From contig DHPR01000023.1 in NCBI GenBank assembly GCA_002410925.1, forward strand, positions 1-32,120: 32,120 nucleotides of DNA, read 5' to 3'. The translations under genes and the position numbers were made by a program. The notes under the pieces were generated by a model, which was not told the DNA's origin, searched no databases, and saw only the letters and a program-made list of their open reading frames with translations. Positions 8,978-16,964 of the stretch are shown piece by piece; the first letter of the stretch is position 1; every line of letters starts with the position of its first letter. The DNA is from UBA5359 sp002410925 [NCBI: bacterium UBP13_UBA5359] (GTDB taxonomy: Bacteria; UBP13; UBA5359).

Positions 8978-9916
8978 ATGTCTGCTCGACGTATCCAAAC
9001 AGCTATTATGAAACGGCACCCAAATAATCCGCTCATTACACCGGCAGATTTACCTGGCGCAGAGGCGGTTTACAACTGCGGAGCTGCTTGGTTCCAAGGA
9101 AAGCATTTGCTGTTGCTATCGGTTTACGACAGCAATACCACCGCCAGGATGCATATAGCCACCAGTGAAGACGGAGTTGGCTTTGAGATACGGGAGAAGC
9201 CGTTTATTGAAGCCGCTACGGACCCGGAATTTGCCCCATATGATGGATGGACAATAGATCCGCGGATCACTAAAATAGATGATACTTACTATATAGTGTA
9301 TCCAGCCTATTCACGCAATGGAGTGGTAGGTATGCTGGGAAAAACTACCGATTTTGAGACTTTTGAGAGAATAGATATCATCTCTTTGCCGGATAATAGA
9401 TGCCCCGTACTCTTCCCCGAAAAAATTAACGGCAGGTATGTGCGGCTGGATCGCCCGGTTGGCCATGTACGCCCAGGACAATTGTGGATCTCCTATTCAC
9501 CAGATCTGTTACATTGGGGGCATCATCGGTTGCTGATGGACTTTGGCATGGAAGTTTGGAATAGGCGAAAAGTCGGCCCCTGTGCACCTCCTATCAAGAC
9601 GGAAAAAGGATGGCTGGTAATCTATCACGGTGTGAGCGAATTGAGGCTTCAGTATTCTCTGAGCTGCGCCTTGCTCGATTTGGATGATCCATCAAAAGTG
9701 ATCGGCCGAGCTCCTGGCTGGATAATAGCTCCTGAAGAGCCCTATGAAAGGGTTGGAGTAACGAACAACGTTGTCTTTTCTACTGGAGCTATAGTTGATG
9801 CCGGGACGAAGGAATTGAAGCTTTATTATGGTGCAGCCGATACCTGTATCGGCCTGGCTACGGCGCCGCTACAGGACTTGATAGATCTTTGTCTGGTCAA
9901 TGCGGAGAGGGAGTAG
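8978..9916 (+). CDS. GH130-like glycoside phosphorylase/hydrolase
   Basis: Five-bladed beta-propeller enzyme related to mannoside phosphorylases of family GH130. The N-terminus RHPNNPLITP is the usual first strand. WTIDPRITKIDDTYYIVYPA (about 91-110) is the family's conserved Asp-Pro-Arg segment that carries the proton donor Asp. VGHVRPGQLWISYSPDLLHW (about 161-180) and GWLVIYHGV (about 209-217) are further blade motifs. There is no signal peptide, so it works in the cytosol on an imported oligosaccharide, releasing a sugar phosphate if it is a phosphorylase. AGGAGG at 8963-8968 is nine bases from the ATG. Whether it uses phosphate or water cannot be decided by eye. Confidence 0.85.
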   Translation: MSARRIQTAIMKRHPNNPLITPADLPGAEAVYNCGAAWFQGKHLLLLSVYDSNTTARMHIATSEDGVGFEIREKPFIEAATDPEFAPYDGWTIDPRITKIDDTYYIVYPAYSRNGVVGMLGKTTDFETFERIDIISLPDNRCPVLFPEKINGRYVRLDRPVGHVRPGQLWISYSPDLLHWGHHRLLMDFGMEVWNRRKVGPCAPPIKTEKGWLVIYHGVSELRLQYSLSCALLDLDDPSKVIGRAPGWIIAPEEPYERVGVTNNVVFSTGAIVDAGTKELKLYYGAADTCIGLATAPLQDLIDLCLVNAERE

Positions 9917-9937
9917 AAGCTAGCAAAGGAGTACATC

Positions 9938-11089
9938 GTGTCGGAGGTAAGAGAGATGCCATTGAATGAAAGAGAGTTGGAGCAAAGGAGTTGGCCACAG
10001 GCAGATTTCCCGATTGGGCAGGAGGTAGTAGGCAGAGGACCGGGGGAGAACAGCTATTACGATGACAGCGGCATTATGCTGCAAGCACGGGCAGGTTTTA
10101 TATGTACCAAGAAGCTCTATCCTCAGGATTATTTGGAATCGTGTTACGTGCAGGCAGGCAATGTGGAAGCCGTTGCGCTGCCGCTGCCAGCTGAGGAATG
10201 TGCCATAACTTCCATGGTTTACAGCGGCCGGCTCTATGGAACCACCGCCGGAAGGCGGGTTCATCTCTTTGTTTATGCAAACGGCCAGATTAGCAATCTA
10301 GGTGTAATAGAGGAGAATTGCCGAAAGAGTATTCTGGTCGTTGCCGATGGAGGGCTGTATATCGGAACGAAACCGGAGAATGGAGAGGGCTCTATTTATG
10401 CTTACCGGAAGAATCGCTTAGTGAAATTGATGTCTCCTGTGACCGGCGAAGGCGTGGCATCTTTGACAGCCGACCGAGAGCGCCTCTATGGCCTGACCGA
10501 TAGAAGCGGTACTTTTTTCATCTATCACCTGGCTGAAAGAAGGCTTGAAGTCAAAGAAGAGGTAGAGTTGCCGTTTTCACCCGTTTTGGCTCTTGCTTCC
10601 ACAGGCGATGTTTATGGCGTATCGGGATGGAATAAACTATTCAAATACGTCAAAAAGGATGAAAAGATGGTAAAACTGGATGTGCAGATCCCGACGCTGA
10701 AGGGGCGTGAGATGTACAACAGGGTGGAGAGCTTGATTTGTCACGGTGATTATCTTTACGGCGGCACCAACGCCGACGGCTGGCTCTTTCGATTTAGCCT
10801 GAAGAGAGCGAGGATGGATTCTTTGGGCAAGCCATTGAATCAGCCTTACATTCGTTGCCTGGCAGTAGCTACGGACGGCGCTCTTTACGGAATAGCCGGC
10901 CGGGATTGCTGCCATTTGTTCAGGTATGGCGAGGGAGACTTGAGAGATCTGGGCATCTTGCGGGTTACCTCCCCGCGTCTCTGGCATGGCTACCGATTTG
11001 CAGCCATGGCTGCCGGTCGACAGGGAGAGATATACCTGGGAGAGGCGGACAGGATAAGCCATCTCTTCATCTACCGCAATTCAGTATAA
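9938..11089 (+). CDS. Cytosolic beta-propeller protein, copy A (unknown function)
   Basis: I do not recognise a named family. The protein is built from about seven repeats, each with a small-G/Y turn and an aromatic end, such as LYGTTAGRRVHLFVY, LYIGTKPENGEGSIYAY, LYGLTDRSGTFFIYHL, DVYGVSGWNKLFKY, LYGGTNADGWLFRF, LYGIAGRDCCHLFRY and IYLGEADRISHLFIY. That pattern is a seven-bladed propeller. There is no signal peptide. GTG 9938 has AAAGGAG at 9925-9931; ATG 9956 has its own GGAGG at 9943-9947, so the start is not settled. It follows the GH130-like gene by 21 bp and is followed by a second, divergent propeller gene, so it may bind or process the same sugar. A degraded copy of its start lies at 12295. 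Confidence 0.72.
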   Translation: MSEVREMPLNERELEQRSWPQADFPIGQEVVGRGPGENSYYDDSGIMLQARAGFICTKKLYPQDYLESCYVQAGNVEAVALPLPAEECAITSMVYSGRLYGTTAGRRVHLFVYANGQISNLGVIEENCRKSILVVADGGLYIGTKPENGEGSIYAYRKNRLVKLMSPVTGEGVASLTADRERLYGLTDRSGTFFIYHLAERRLEVKEEVELPFSPVLALASTGDVYGVSGWNKLFKYVKKDEKMVKLDVQIPTLKGREMYNRVESLICHGDYLYGGTNADGWLFRFSLKRARMDSLGKPLNQPYIRCLAVATDGALYGIAGRDCCHLFRYGEGDLRDLGILRVTSPRLWHGYRFAAMAAGRQGEIYLGEADRISHLFIYRNSV

Positions 11090-11110
11090 TTTTCGATGGG
11101 GGGAAGAACT

Positions 11111-12289
11111 ATGCGATCGATAATTTTCGATAAGCTGCCCATGCACGACACCTGTTGGTCCATAACCACCGGCAGGGATGGCAATATTTATGTGGGTGTC
11201 TGCGGAGAACTGGTGGACGGGCTAAGCGCCTTCATCGTCAGATACGATCCGCAGCAGGATAAAACGGAGTATATGCTGGAAGTAGGTCCGGCGCTGAATG
11301 AATCACCAGATAATGGACGTGCTCCCGTTTGTAAGATTCACTACGGCTTATTGCCTGCCAGCGACGGCAGATTTTACTGTGCTACTCACTATTCGGGACC
11401 GCCTGCCGGAGATTTTATTTGGCGTGCCTGGCATACTTGGGACGATCCCGAGCGCATGGCTCGAGGCTTTAACATTTTCAGCTACGACCCGGTTACCGAA
11501 AAGGTGAAGAACTTCGGGGTGATGAGCCCTAATGAAGGTAGCCGAGCTATGGCACTGGCCGAGGAAAGATGTTTGCTGTACGGTGTTACCTGGCCGCGAG
11601 ATCATTTCTACATTTATGATTTAAAAAAGAGATGCTATCGTGATCTGGGAAGGATAGGTGATACCAATGCCCAGTCCGTCTGGGTAGACGCAGACGGCAA
11701 CGGCTATACGGCGGATGATCTAGGCTACATTGTGAAGTATGATGCAGATGCTGGCAGACTGATGCAACTTAAAGTTCGTGTCCCCAGAGATCCGGCGGCA
11801 CCATCTGAGGAACGTTCGGTTTATGACGTTACGCCCGCTCCTGACGGCGAGAGCGTTTACGGCGTTACCTGGAACATGGAGAGAGTTCCTTTTATCAACA
11901 GGTTTTTTCGCTATCACTTTGCCGATAACCGTATTGATGATCTAGGGCCTGCTCCCGGCACGGATCCTAGCAATCATGTCGGCGGCCTGATCTGCGACGA
12001 TGACGGCTGGCTCTATTATGCTGCTTCACGCCAAGATAACAACAGAAGGATGCCTTACCGAATGTATCTCTTCAGGATGAACCCCGATACCCTGGAACAG
12101 GAAGAGATATGTTCCTTCGATGATGGCAACTATCATTCGGCGTATATCGCCAAGGCAACCAGAGATTATGCTGGCAATCTTTATTTTGCCGATACCAACA
12201 ACCGGCCTGAGAGAATATATGTCTACACGCCGCAGGGCAGCGGCAAAAGCTATACGCCGAGATGGCCCTTAGTTAGGGCATGGGGTTAA
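11111..12289 (+). CDS. Cytosolic beta-propeller protein, copy B (unknown function)
   Basis: Second repeat protein of the same general build as its upstream neighbour but clearly divergent. Blades are seen as IYVGVCGELVDG, FYCATHYSGPP, LLYGVTWPRDHFYIYDL, GYTADDLGYIVKYD, VYGVTWNMERVPFINRFFRY, LYYAASRQDN and LYFADTNNRPERIYVY. No signal peptide is visible. ATG 11111 is preferred because the G-rich ribosome site (11098-11103) overlaps the alternative ATG at 11096. It begins 21 bp after the previous stop, so both propellers are probably one transcript. Such propellers next to glycoside enzymes may be lyases, isomerases or sugar-binding proteins; nothing here decides which. Confidence 0.72.
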   Translation: MRSIIFDKLPMHDTCWSITTGRDGNIYVGVCGELVDGLSAFIVRYDPQQDKTEYMLEVGPALNESPDNGRAPVCKIHYGLLPASDGRFYCATHYSGPPAGDFIWRAWHTWDDPERMARGFNIFSYDPVTEKVKNFGVMSPNEGSRAMALAEERCLLYGVTWPRDHFYIYDLKKRCYRDLGRIGDTNAQSVWVDADGNGYTADDLGYIVKYDADAGRLMQLKVRVPRDPAAPSEERSVYDVTPAPDGESVYGVTWNMERVPFINRFFRYHFADNRIDDLGPAPGTDPSNHVGGLICDDDGWLYYAASRQDNNRRMPYRMYLFRMNPDTLEQEEICSFDDGNYHSAYIAKATRDYAGNLYFADTNNRPERIYVYTPQGSGKSYTPRWPLVRAWG

Positions 12290-12294
12290 GAGAG

Positions 12295-12498
12295 ATGCTA
12301 TTGAATGAAAGAGAATTGAAACAAAAGAGAGGTGTTGGCTTCGCTATGCCTTCATGAAAGAATATGGACATCGTAATTGTTACGAGAGATAATAGGTATG
12401 ATGTCGATGATCTTCTGCAGAAAGCATTGCACGATGCTGAGTACATCGAATATCTGGCTTTTTTCAGAGAAAAAAGACCTAAAATTCGGGTGTCCTGA
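12295..12498 (+). pseudogene. Relict start of a third beta-propeller gene joined to an unknown short frame
   Basis: Bases 12288-12329 repeat the start of propeller copy A (9948-9988) with only a few substitutions. The translation keeps the motif: MLLNERELKQK here against MPLNERELEQR at 9956. The frame stops at TGA 12355-12357 after 20 codons. The same frame then stays open from ATG 12364 to TGA 12498, giving 44 residues (MDIVIVTRDNRYDVDDLLQK and on) that I do not recognise. The most likely history is a tandem duplication of the propeller pair followed by deletion. The 44-residue part could be a leftover of some other gene. Confidence 0.6.
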
Positions 12499-12566
12499 AA
12501 CAAATGAAATATCCGTATTGCAAAAAAATCATCTTCTTGCTATAACCTGACTTTTACAGTAAAGCG

Positions 12567-12622
12567 GAAGCAAAACAGCCGGTATCCCAGTAAACAAGCG
12601 GATTACCGGCTGCTTTTGCTTC
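12567..12622. repeat. Long imperfect inverted repeat next to the transposase remnant
   Basis: Arms 12567-12587 and 12600-12622 pair over about 20 bp (GAAGCAAAA..AGCCGGTATCC with GGATTACCGGCT..TTTTGCTTC) with two single-base bulges and a 12-base loop. It lies just beyond the 3' end of the minus-strand transposase fragment. No U-rich run follows on either strand, so it is not a standard terminator. It could be a transcript end for the insertion sequence or part of its edge. Confidence 0.6.
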
Positions 12623-12644
12623 TCAGAAAATTGTAGGGAAACAG

Positions 12645-12962
12645 CTACTTCTTCGTAGCCGCCAATAAACTTCTTATCTCATCCCAGGGAAGTATCCGCC
12701 TTGAGAAAGCTATACCCAGAGTATTGCCGATGCATTCTACCATCTTGTCATAGTAGTCAAACATGTAATGGTTCTGCTGAAGATGCACGCCGGATACGGC
12801 GTTTAAACTGTCAATCATACGAGCCGGAGATAAGTTATACTTACCAAAATAGCGCTCTTCTCTTTCAAAGTTTTTCAGCTTGGAGGCAGGTTCCAGGATA
12901 CGCTGAAAGGTCAGCATCTTCAGAACCTCATTTCCTTGGAGTTGATCCCATTCTCTTCCCTT
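12645..12962 (-). pseudogene. Fragment of an IS1634-like transposase
   Basis: On the minus strand an open stretch reads WDQLQGNEVLKMLTFQRILE, then PASKLKNFEREERYFGKYN, then MIDSLNAV. The pattern 'L...RILEPASKL..(F/Y)ER..YF' followed by a 'SLD/SLN' helix is that of IS1634-group transposases, which are about 450-550 aa. Here only about 105 codons remain. The DDE catalytic core is missing, the frame runs straight into LPWDEIRSLLAATKK and a stop, and upstream a TGA and a frame change break the N-terminal side (KIQRRGIERE in another frame). So this is a dead internal-deletion remnant. The family call is from memory of the motif and is moderate. Confidence 0.55.
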
Positions 12963-13030
12963 TCAATCCCTCTGCGCTGAATTTTTTCCTTGACAAGCAA
13001 GCCGCAGGCGGCTATAATCATTTTATAAAT

Positions 13031-13050
13031 TATAAGCAGTTATAAGCAGT
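13031..13050. repeat. Perfect tandem repeat, 2 x 10 bp
   Basis: TATAAGCAGT occurs twice head to tail, followed by TGCAGT. It sits in a 977 bp stretch with no intact gene, between the transposase fragment and the regulator scar, and may be a slippage product or a deletion joint. No function is suggested by the sequence. Confidence 0.85.
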
Positions 13051-13134
13051 TGCAGTTAACAAGCGTCACTATCGCTTTTAACGATTGCCTGCTAAGGAAA
13101 TAGAAAGTTGCTCGTAGAGAGTCTGGAAGTTGCC

Positions 13135-13267
13135 ATGGCTACAATGCCAGCAAACAAGCCGGAACCGTTATACTTACAGTTAAAGGACGAGGATATCGAT
13201 CTTTATTGTTGTCGGCGGCACTTTGAATGTGAGAGATGATACATCTTTGTTTGAGGAGGATTTGTAG
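13135..13267 (+). pseudogene. Deletion scar of a GntR/LacI-type regulator (both ends kept)
   Basis: ATG 13135 opens a frame starting MATMPANKPEPLYLQLKDED, which matches the very beginning of GntR-type regulators (x-PLYxQLKxxI). That frame ends at TGA 13237. In another frame, 13205-13267 reads IVVGGTLNVRDDTSLFEEDL and stops at TAG 13265-13267, which matches the last residues of LacI-type effector domains (gGxLxVRxSt). So about 300 codons of a GntR-LacI chimera seem to have been lost, leaving 133 bp. The stop overlaps the GTG start of the next gene by one base (TAGTG), a sign of translational coupling in the intact ancestor. The call depends on short motifs. Confidence 0.55.
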
Positions 13268-15522
13268 TGAAAGCGCTTATTCCTTTCTATGCTATATTGG
13301 CGTTATGTATAAATACAGTCGGCTTCTGTGACGACAGCGTTTTAAACGGTGGAGGGCAGGAAATGCATGCTCTGGTAAATTCGGATAGCGGTGTGCCTCT
13401 TTTAATGCTCAATGATAAGCCTTTGCCGGTGATCGGCTATAGAGATCACCAGCCTGTTGCCCATATGGAAACCACTGCCAACTTTGCCAAGGCCGGGGTG
13501 CAAATCCATTTCCTGTCTATCAATCCCGGCGGCCGGGCATATCAGGGAGATGGGCTTTATAAGGGGATAGATAACGATGCTGAAAGAATCTTAAAAAAGT
13601 GTCCCGATACATACTTTCTGATCCTGGTTAGCGTAGATATTCTAAAAGCCAGAGAGCCGCGCTGGTTTGCCGGCAAAGCTGATCAGTTGGCAATTTGGCC
13701 GCCGAATATGCGCGAAGGTGATCGTGCCTCCATGGCATCCAAAATCTGGCGCGAAGAGGTAAAGGGCGATCTGCGCCGGCTCGTGCAACATGTGAAAGGC
13801 ATGCCGTATGCAGAGAGGGTATTGGGCTTTTTTTTAAGCGGCGGATCGGGTGAGTGGGGAGATTATTGGGATTACAGCACACCGGCCCGGCAGGGGTTCA
13901 TTGAATGGCTGAAAGCTGAATATGACGACGATGTTCAGCTTTTGCGAAAAAAATGGAATAATGCGGACGTTACATTTGAGAGAGTTACCATACCCGCCTG
14001 GAAGGAGCTGAGCCTGGCCGACGACGGCATCTTCTATTCCCCGAATAAGAGCCGGAGAATGATAGATTTTCTGACATACCATCATCAGCTGGCGGCGGAT
14101 GTAGCCATAGATTTCTGTAAGGTAATTAAGGAAGAGAGCGGTAATAAGAAACTGGCCGGACTCTGGAACGGTTATATGTTTTTGCCGGAGTGGTGGCAGG
14201 ATGGGGATGCAGCAGGCAATATAATCGCCAACAGAAGAGTAAAGATGTTCTCCCGAATACTGGAATCGCCCTATGTGGATTTTATCACCGCACCCTACTC
14301 ATATCAAGCAAGGCATAGCGGGGGCGCCTTCGTCTCTCAAATACCCCTGGACAGCATAATCCTGCATGGGAAACTCGCGCTTATAGAGGAGGACACAAGA
14401 ACATATCTTGTCACTCCGGCTCCGAATGCCGCGTATGCAACTTGGGGTGACAATTTTGGCCAGGCAGCTACCGAGAAAGAGACTATCGATATATGGAAAA
14501 GGAACTTTGCCGGGATTTTGACCAAACCGGGCAGCGGTCTATACTATTTCGGTCTTGGTAATGACGGTAATAAATGGTTTGACAGCCCGGCGCTTCTGAA
14601 AGCAGTGAGTAGCTTCAGGGAAATAGCCGGAACCACGCTTGCCAAAGATAAGAATGTTTCGAGCATTGCCGTTATCGTCAGCTACAGATCGTTCCTGTAT
14701 CAGAAAATAAATGATCTCAGCCGTGATTTTCTGCTCAATCAGATGTACCACAGTCTAACCATGATAGGCGCTCCGTTCGATATCTATCTGGATAGCGATC
14801 TTAGCAATAAAAACTTCCCGTTTGATAAATACAAGATGTATCTCTTTTTAAACAGCTTCTATCTGCCTGATGCAGAACGCAAGCTGATCAGGGAGAAGAT
14901 CTGCGGCAACGGTCATACGGTGGTCTGGCTTTATGGCAGCGGCTATGTCGGTGATGAGAATGCTCAGGTCGACAATATATCCGGCCTTACCGGTATAAAA
15001 GTGAGTAAATATGAAGGTAAGCTGACCCGCCTGAATTGCGTTATCGATAATTATACTCATGAAATAACCAAAGGTCTGCCCACCTATATGCGCTTCGGGT
15101 GCGAGAGAACGTTGGAACCGGTCTTCTGGGTTGATGACCCCGAGGCCCAGATTCTGGGCGAGCTATCCTGCACTACAAATGAAGGAGCAGTATTTACTTT
15201 TAGAAAACCCGGCCTTTGTATGAAGCGTTTCAAGGATTGGACATCGATATGGTCGGGAGTTCCTAACCTGCCGTCCCCCTTGCTGAGAAATATAGCCAAA
15301 TCCGCCGGCGTTCATATTTATAGCGAAGGGGATGATCAGGTCTTTGCCAGCGAGAGAGTATTTTCAATTCACGCCGGATATGACGGAGTAAGAAAAATAA
15401 GCTTCCCGCGTAAAACCACTATCTATGATCCCTTTAAAAAGGAATATGTCGCACGCAATGTGGATAAAGCGGAGAAATTTATGAAGAAGGGCGATACCTT
15501 GTTCTGGTTACTAAGCATGTAG
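13267..15522 (+). CDS. Secreted GH42-like (clan GH-A) glycoside hydrolase
   Basis: Exported protein of 751 aa with a Sec signal peptide (KALIPFYAILALCINTVGFC). A TIM barrel follows, with a probable acid/base Glu in SGGSGEWGDYWD (about residue 197) and a probable nucleophile Glu in ALIEEDTRTY (about 373). The region FIEWLKAEYDDDVQLLRKKW (about 216-235) is the GH42-type 'F.xWL...Y.....LN..W' helix. Residues about 460-640 (IAVIVSYRSF, MYLFLNSFYLPD, VVWLYGSGYV) form the GATase-like trimerisation domain of GH42. The start is GTG 13267 with GAGGAGGA at 13253-13260 about six bases upstream; it overlaps the stop of a regulator scar. Two pseudopilins follow after 25 bp. Beta-galactosidase activity is only one possibility. 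Confidence 0.8.
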   Translation: MKALIPFYAILALCINTVGFCDDSVLNGGGQEMHALVNSDSGVPLLMLNDKPLPVIGYRDHQPVAHMETTANFAKAGVQIHFLSINPGGRAYQGDGLYKGIDNDAERILKKCPDTYFLILVSVDILKAREPRWFAGKADQLAIWPPNMREGDRASMASKIWREEVKGDLRRLVQHVKGMPYAERVLGFFLSGGSGEWGDYWDYSTPARQGFIEWLKAEYDDDVQLLRKKWNNADVTFERVTIPAWKELSLADDGIFYSPNKSRRMIDFLTYHHQLAADVAIDFCKVIKEESGNKKLAGLWNGYMFLPEWWQDGDAAGNIIANRRVKMFSRILESPYVDFITAPYSYQARHSGGAFVSQIPLDSIILHGKLALIEEDTRTYLVTPAPNAAYATWGDNFGQAATEKETIDIWKRNFAGILTKPGSGLYYFGLGNDGNKWFDSPALLKAVSSFREIAGTTLAKDKNVSSIAVIVSYRSFLYQKINDLSRDFLLNQMYHSLTMIGAPFDIYLDSDLSNKNFPFDKYKMYLFLNSFYLPDAERKLIREKICGNGHTVVWLYGSGYVGDENAQVDNISGLTGIKVSKYEGKLTRLNCVIDNYTHEITKGLPTYMRFGCERTLEPVFWVDDPEAQILGELSCTTNEGAVFTFRKPGLCMKRFKDWTSIWSGVPNLPSPLLRNIAKSAGVHIYSEGDDQVFASERVFSIHAGYDGVRKISFPRKTTIYDPFKKEYVARNVDKAEKFMKKGDTLFWLLSM

Positions 15523-15547
15523 ATTATTTAATGTGAGGTGATTGCAG

Positions 15548-16216
15548 ATGAAGAGGAATAAAGGAACTCAGGGATTTACGGTAAATGAATTACTGACAAT
15601 GATCTCAGCTATCGTATTATTAACCGCCATAGCGCTTCCGGTATTCTCCAAAGTCAGAGCGGGCAGCGAAGAGGCCACATGTATGAATAACCTTAGGCTT
15701 ATAGGGGCTGCGTTAAAGATGTATGCGGAGGATCTGGGGGGCGGTTCGGCTTTCCCTCCGGTTTATAATCCCTCGGGTGTAGCCGGTCAGGGAAGATACT
15801 GGGTGGATTTTTTGGCTCCATACGCTGAGGCAAAGGGAAAATACGATAAAACTGCCAGGCCTTGCTATGCCGGTACAATCTTCGATTGCCCCAGTCTTAA
15901 GGATTACTCTGCGACTATGGTAACGGATTATGCTTATTTCAGAGTACTATGGGCAAATTCCGGTAATGCTGCAAATGATATCAAAGATATCAAGAAACCG
16001 CAGGAGGTAGGTATAATTGCCGATGCGGAATTCTTTACAGACGGGACCCCACCGTCAGCTAGAATTGGAACGCCGGGAGTTTCCAATAGCCGGACCATAT
16101 TAAGAAACAGACATAACAACGGTCTTAACATACTCTATTGTGACGGGCATGTAGAGCACGTGTCGGCTCAAACGGGTGATAATTTAAGGGACATATTCGA
16201 TGCTTCCAGGCATTGA
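15548..16216 (+). CDS. Pseudopilin with a divergent signal helix (tandem copy 1)
   Basis: Gly9|Phe10-Thr-Val-Asn-Glu14 keeps the essential Gly(-1) and Glu(+5) of a prepilin peptidase site, but the helix (ELLTMISAIVLLTAIALPVF) has lost the usual [10 protein letters not shown] pattern. The C-terminus has an exact H-X9-DG motif (His-NNGLNILYC-Asp-Gly) and ends DNLRDIFDASRH. It is a paralogue of the next gene, sharing GQGRYW, LAPY, AKGKY, IIADAEF and ILYCDGHV, and both are followed by the same bases GGCATTGATCT, so the pair arose by tandem duplication. GAGGTG at 15535-15540 supports ATG 15548 rather than TTG 15542. It lies 25 bp after the secreted GH42-like gene and is probably co-transcribed. 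Confidence 0.85.
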   Translation: MKRNKGTQGFTVNELLTMISAIVLLTAIALPVFSKVRAGSEEATCMNNLRLIGAALKMYAEDLGGGSAFPPVYNPSGVAGQGRYWVDFLAPYAEAKGKYDKTARPCYAGTIFDCPSLKDYSATMVTDYAYFRVLWANSGNAANDIKDIKKPQEVGIIADAEFFTDGTPPSARIGTPGVSNSRTILRNRHNNGLNILYCDGHVEHVSAQTGDNLRDIFDASRH

Positions 16217-16255
16217 TCTATATAATTCGTTACAAAAGAGAAAGGGTGTAGGGCT

Positions 16256-16927
16256 ATGACCAGAGAAAAAAGGTCGCGGGGATTTACACTGATAGAATTA
16301 CTTGTCGTCATTTCAATCATAGCATTGTTAGCTGCCATACTTTTTCCGGTATTCGGCAAGGCCAGAGAGAATGCCAGAAAGACTACCTGCATGAATAACC
16401 TTAAACAGATAGGCACGGCGCTGTGGATGTATGCTCAGGATGAAGGCAACGGTTCCGTCTTTCCGCTGGTATATAATTCGGCCGTTGCTGCCGGTCAGGG
16501 AAGATACTGGGAGGATTTGCTGGCGCCGTACGTGGGAGCTAAAGGGAAATATTCCAATTCCGCTCGGCCGTATTATGCCAATACGGCCTTCGATTGCCCC
16601 AGCCAGACGGATTATACGGCAGGCTTCCCATCGGATTATGTATGCTTTCAAGTGTTGTTCTTCTGTCCGGGTACCATTACTATCAACGATACCACACAGA
16701 TAGAGAAGTTAGCGGAAACAGGCATAATAGCCGATGCGGAGTTCTATAATAATGCCAACCCGGGATCGGCTAAAATCGGCACCAAAGGGGAGAACAACAC
16801 CAAAGCCGTGCTACGGAATTGGCATAATGATGGGTTGAACATTCTTTATTGCGACGGCCATGTTAAGTACCAATCTGTCCGGATAGGTGACGACTTAAGG
16901 AATATATTCGATGCAACTCGGCATTGA
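16256..16927 (+). CDS. Pseudopilin, H-X9-DG type (tandem copy 2)
   Basis: Canonical class III signal: Gly9|Phe10-Thr-Leu-Ile-Glu14 and a standard [20 protein letters not shown] helix. Then come [20 protein letters not shown] and the C-terminal [18 protein letters not shown], an exact H-X9-DG motif. The sequence ends [12 protein letters not shown], nearly the same as the upstream copy. Length is 223 aa. The more usual helix suggests this copy is the conserved, membrane-assembling one, while copy 1 has drifted. The next gene, a GH63-like hydrolase, begins 37 bp later. Role presumed in a secretion pseudopilus or a glycan-binding surface fibre. Confidence 0.87.
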   Translation: MTREKRSRGFTLIELLVVISIIALLAAILFPVFGKARENARKTTCMNNLKQIGTALWMYAQDEGNGSVFPLVYNSAVAAGQGRYWEDLLAPYVGAKGKYSNSARPYYANTAFDCPSQTDYTAGFPSDYVCFQVLFFCPGTITINDTTQIEKLAETGIIADAEFYNNANPGSAKIGTKGENNTKAVLRNWHNDGLNILYCDGHVKYQSVRIGDDLRNIFDATRH

Positions 16928-16964
16928 TCTGCCAATGGAAGGGAAGCCATTCCGGGAGGTTGAC

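Noticed and set aside
12567-12622. Inverted repeat as an intrinsic terminator
   Set aside because: No run of T on either strand after the stem.
12701-13045. 114-codon + strand frame in the graveyard
   Set aside because: Cys/Ser/Pro-rich random composition, no ribosome site, and the opposite strand shows transposase motifs.
16911-16964. Upstream ATG of the GH63-like gene inside the pseudopilin
   Set aside because: No ribosome site before it, while GGGAGG precedes ATG 16965 by five bases; the added residues are a by-product of overlap.
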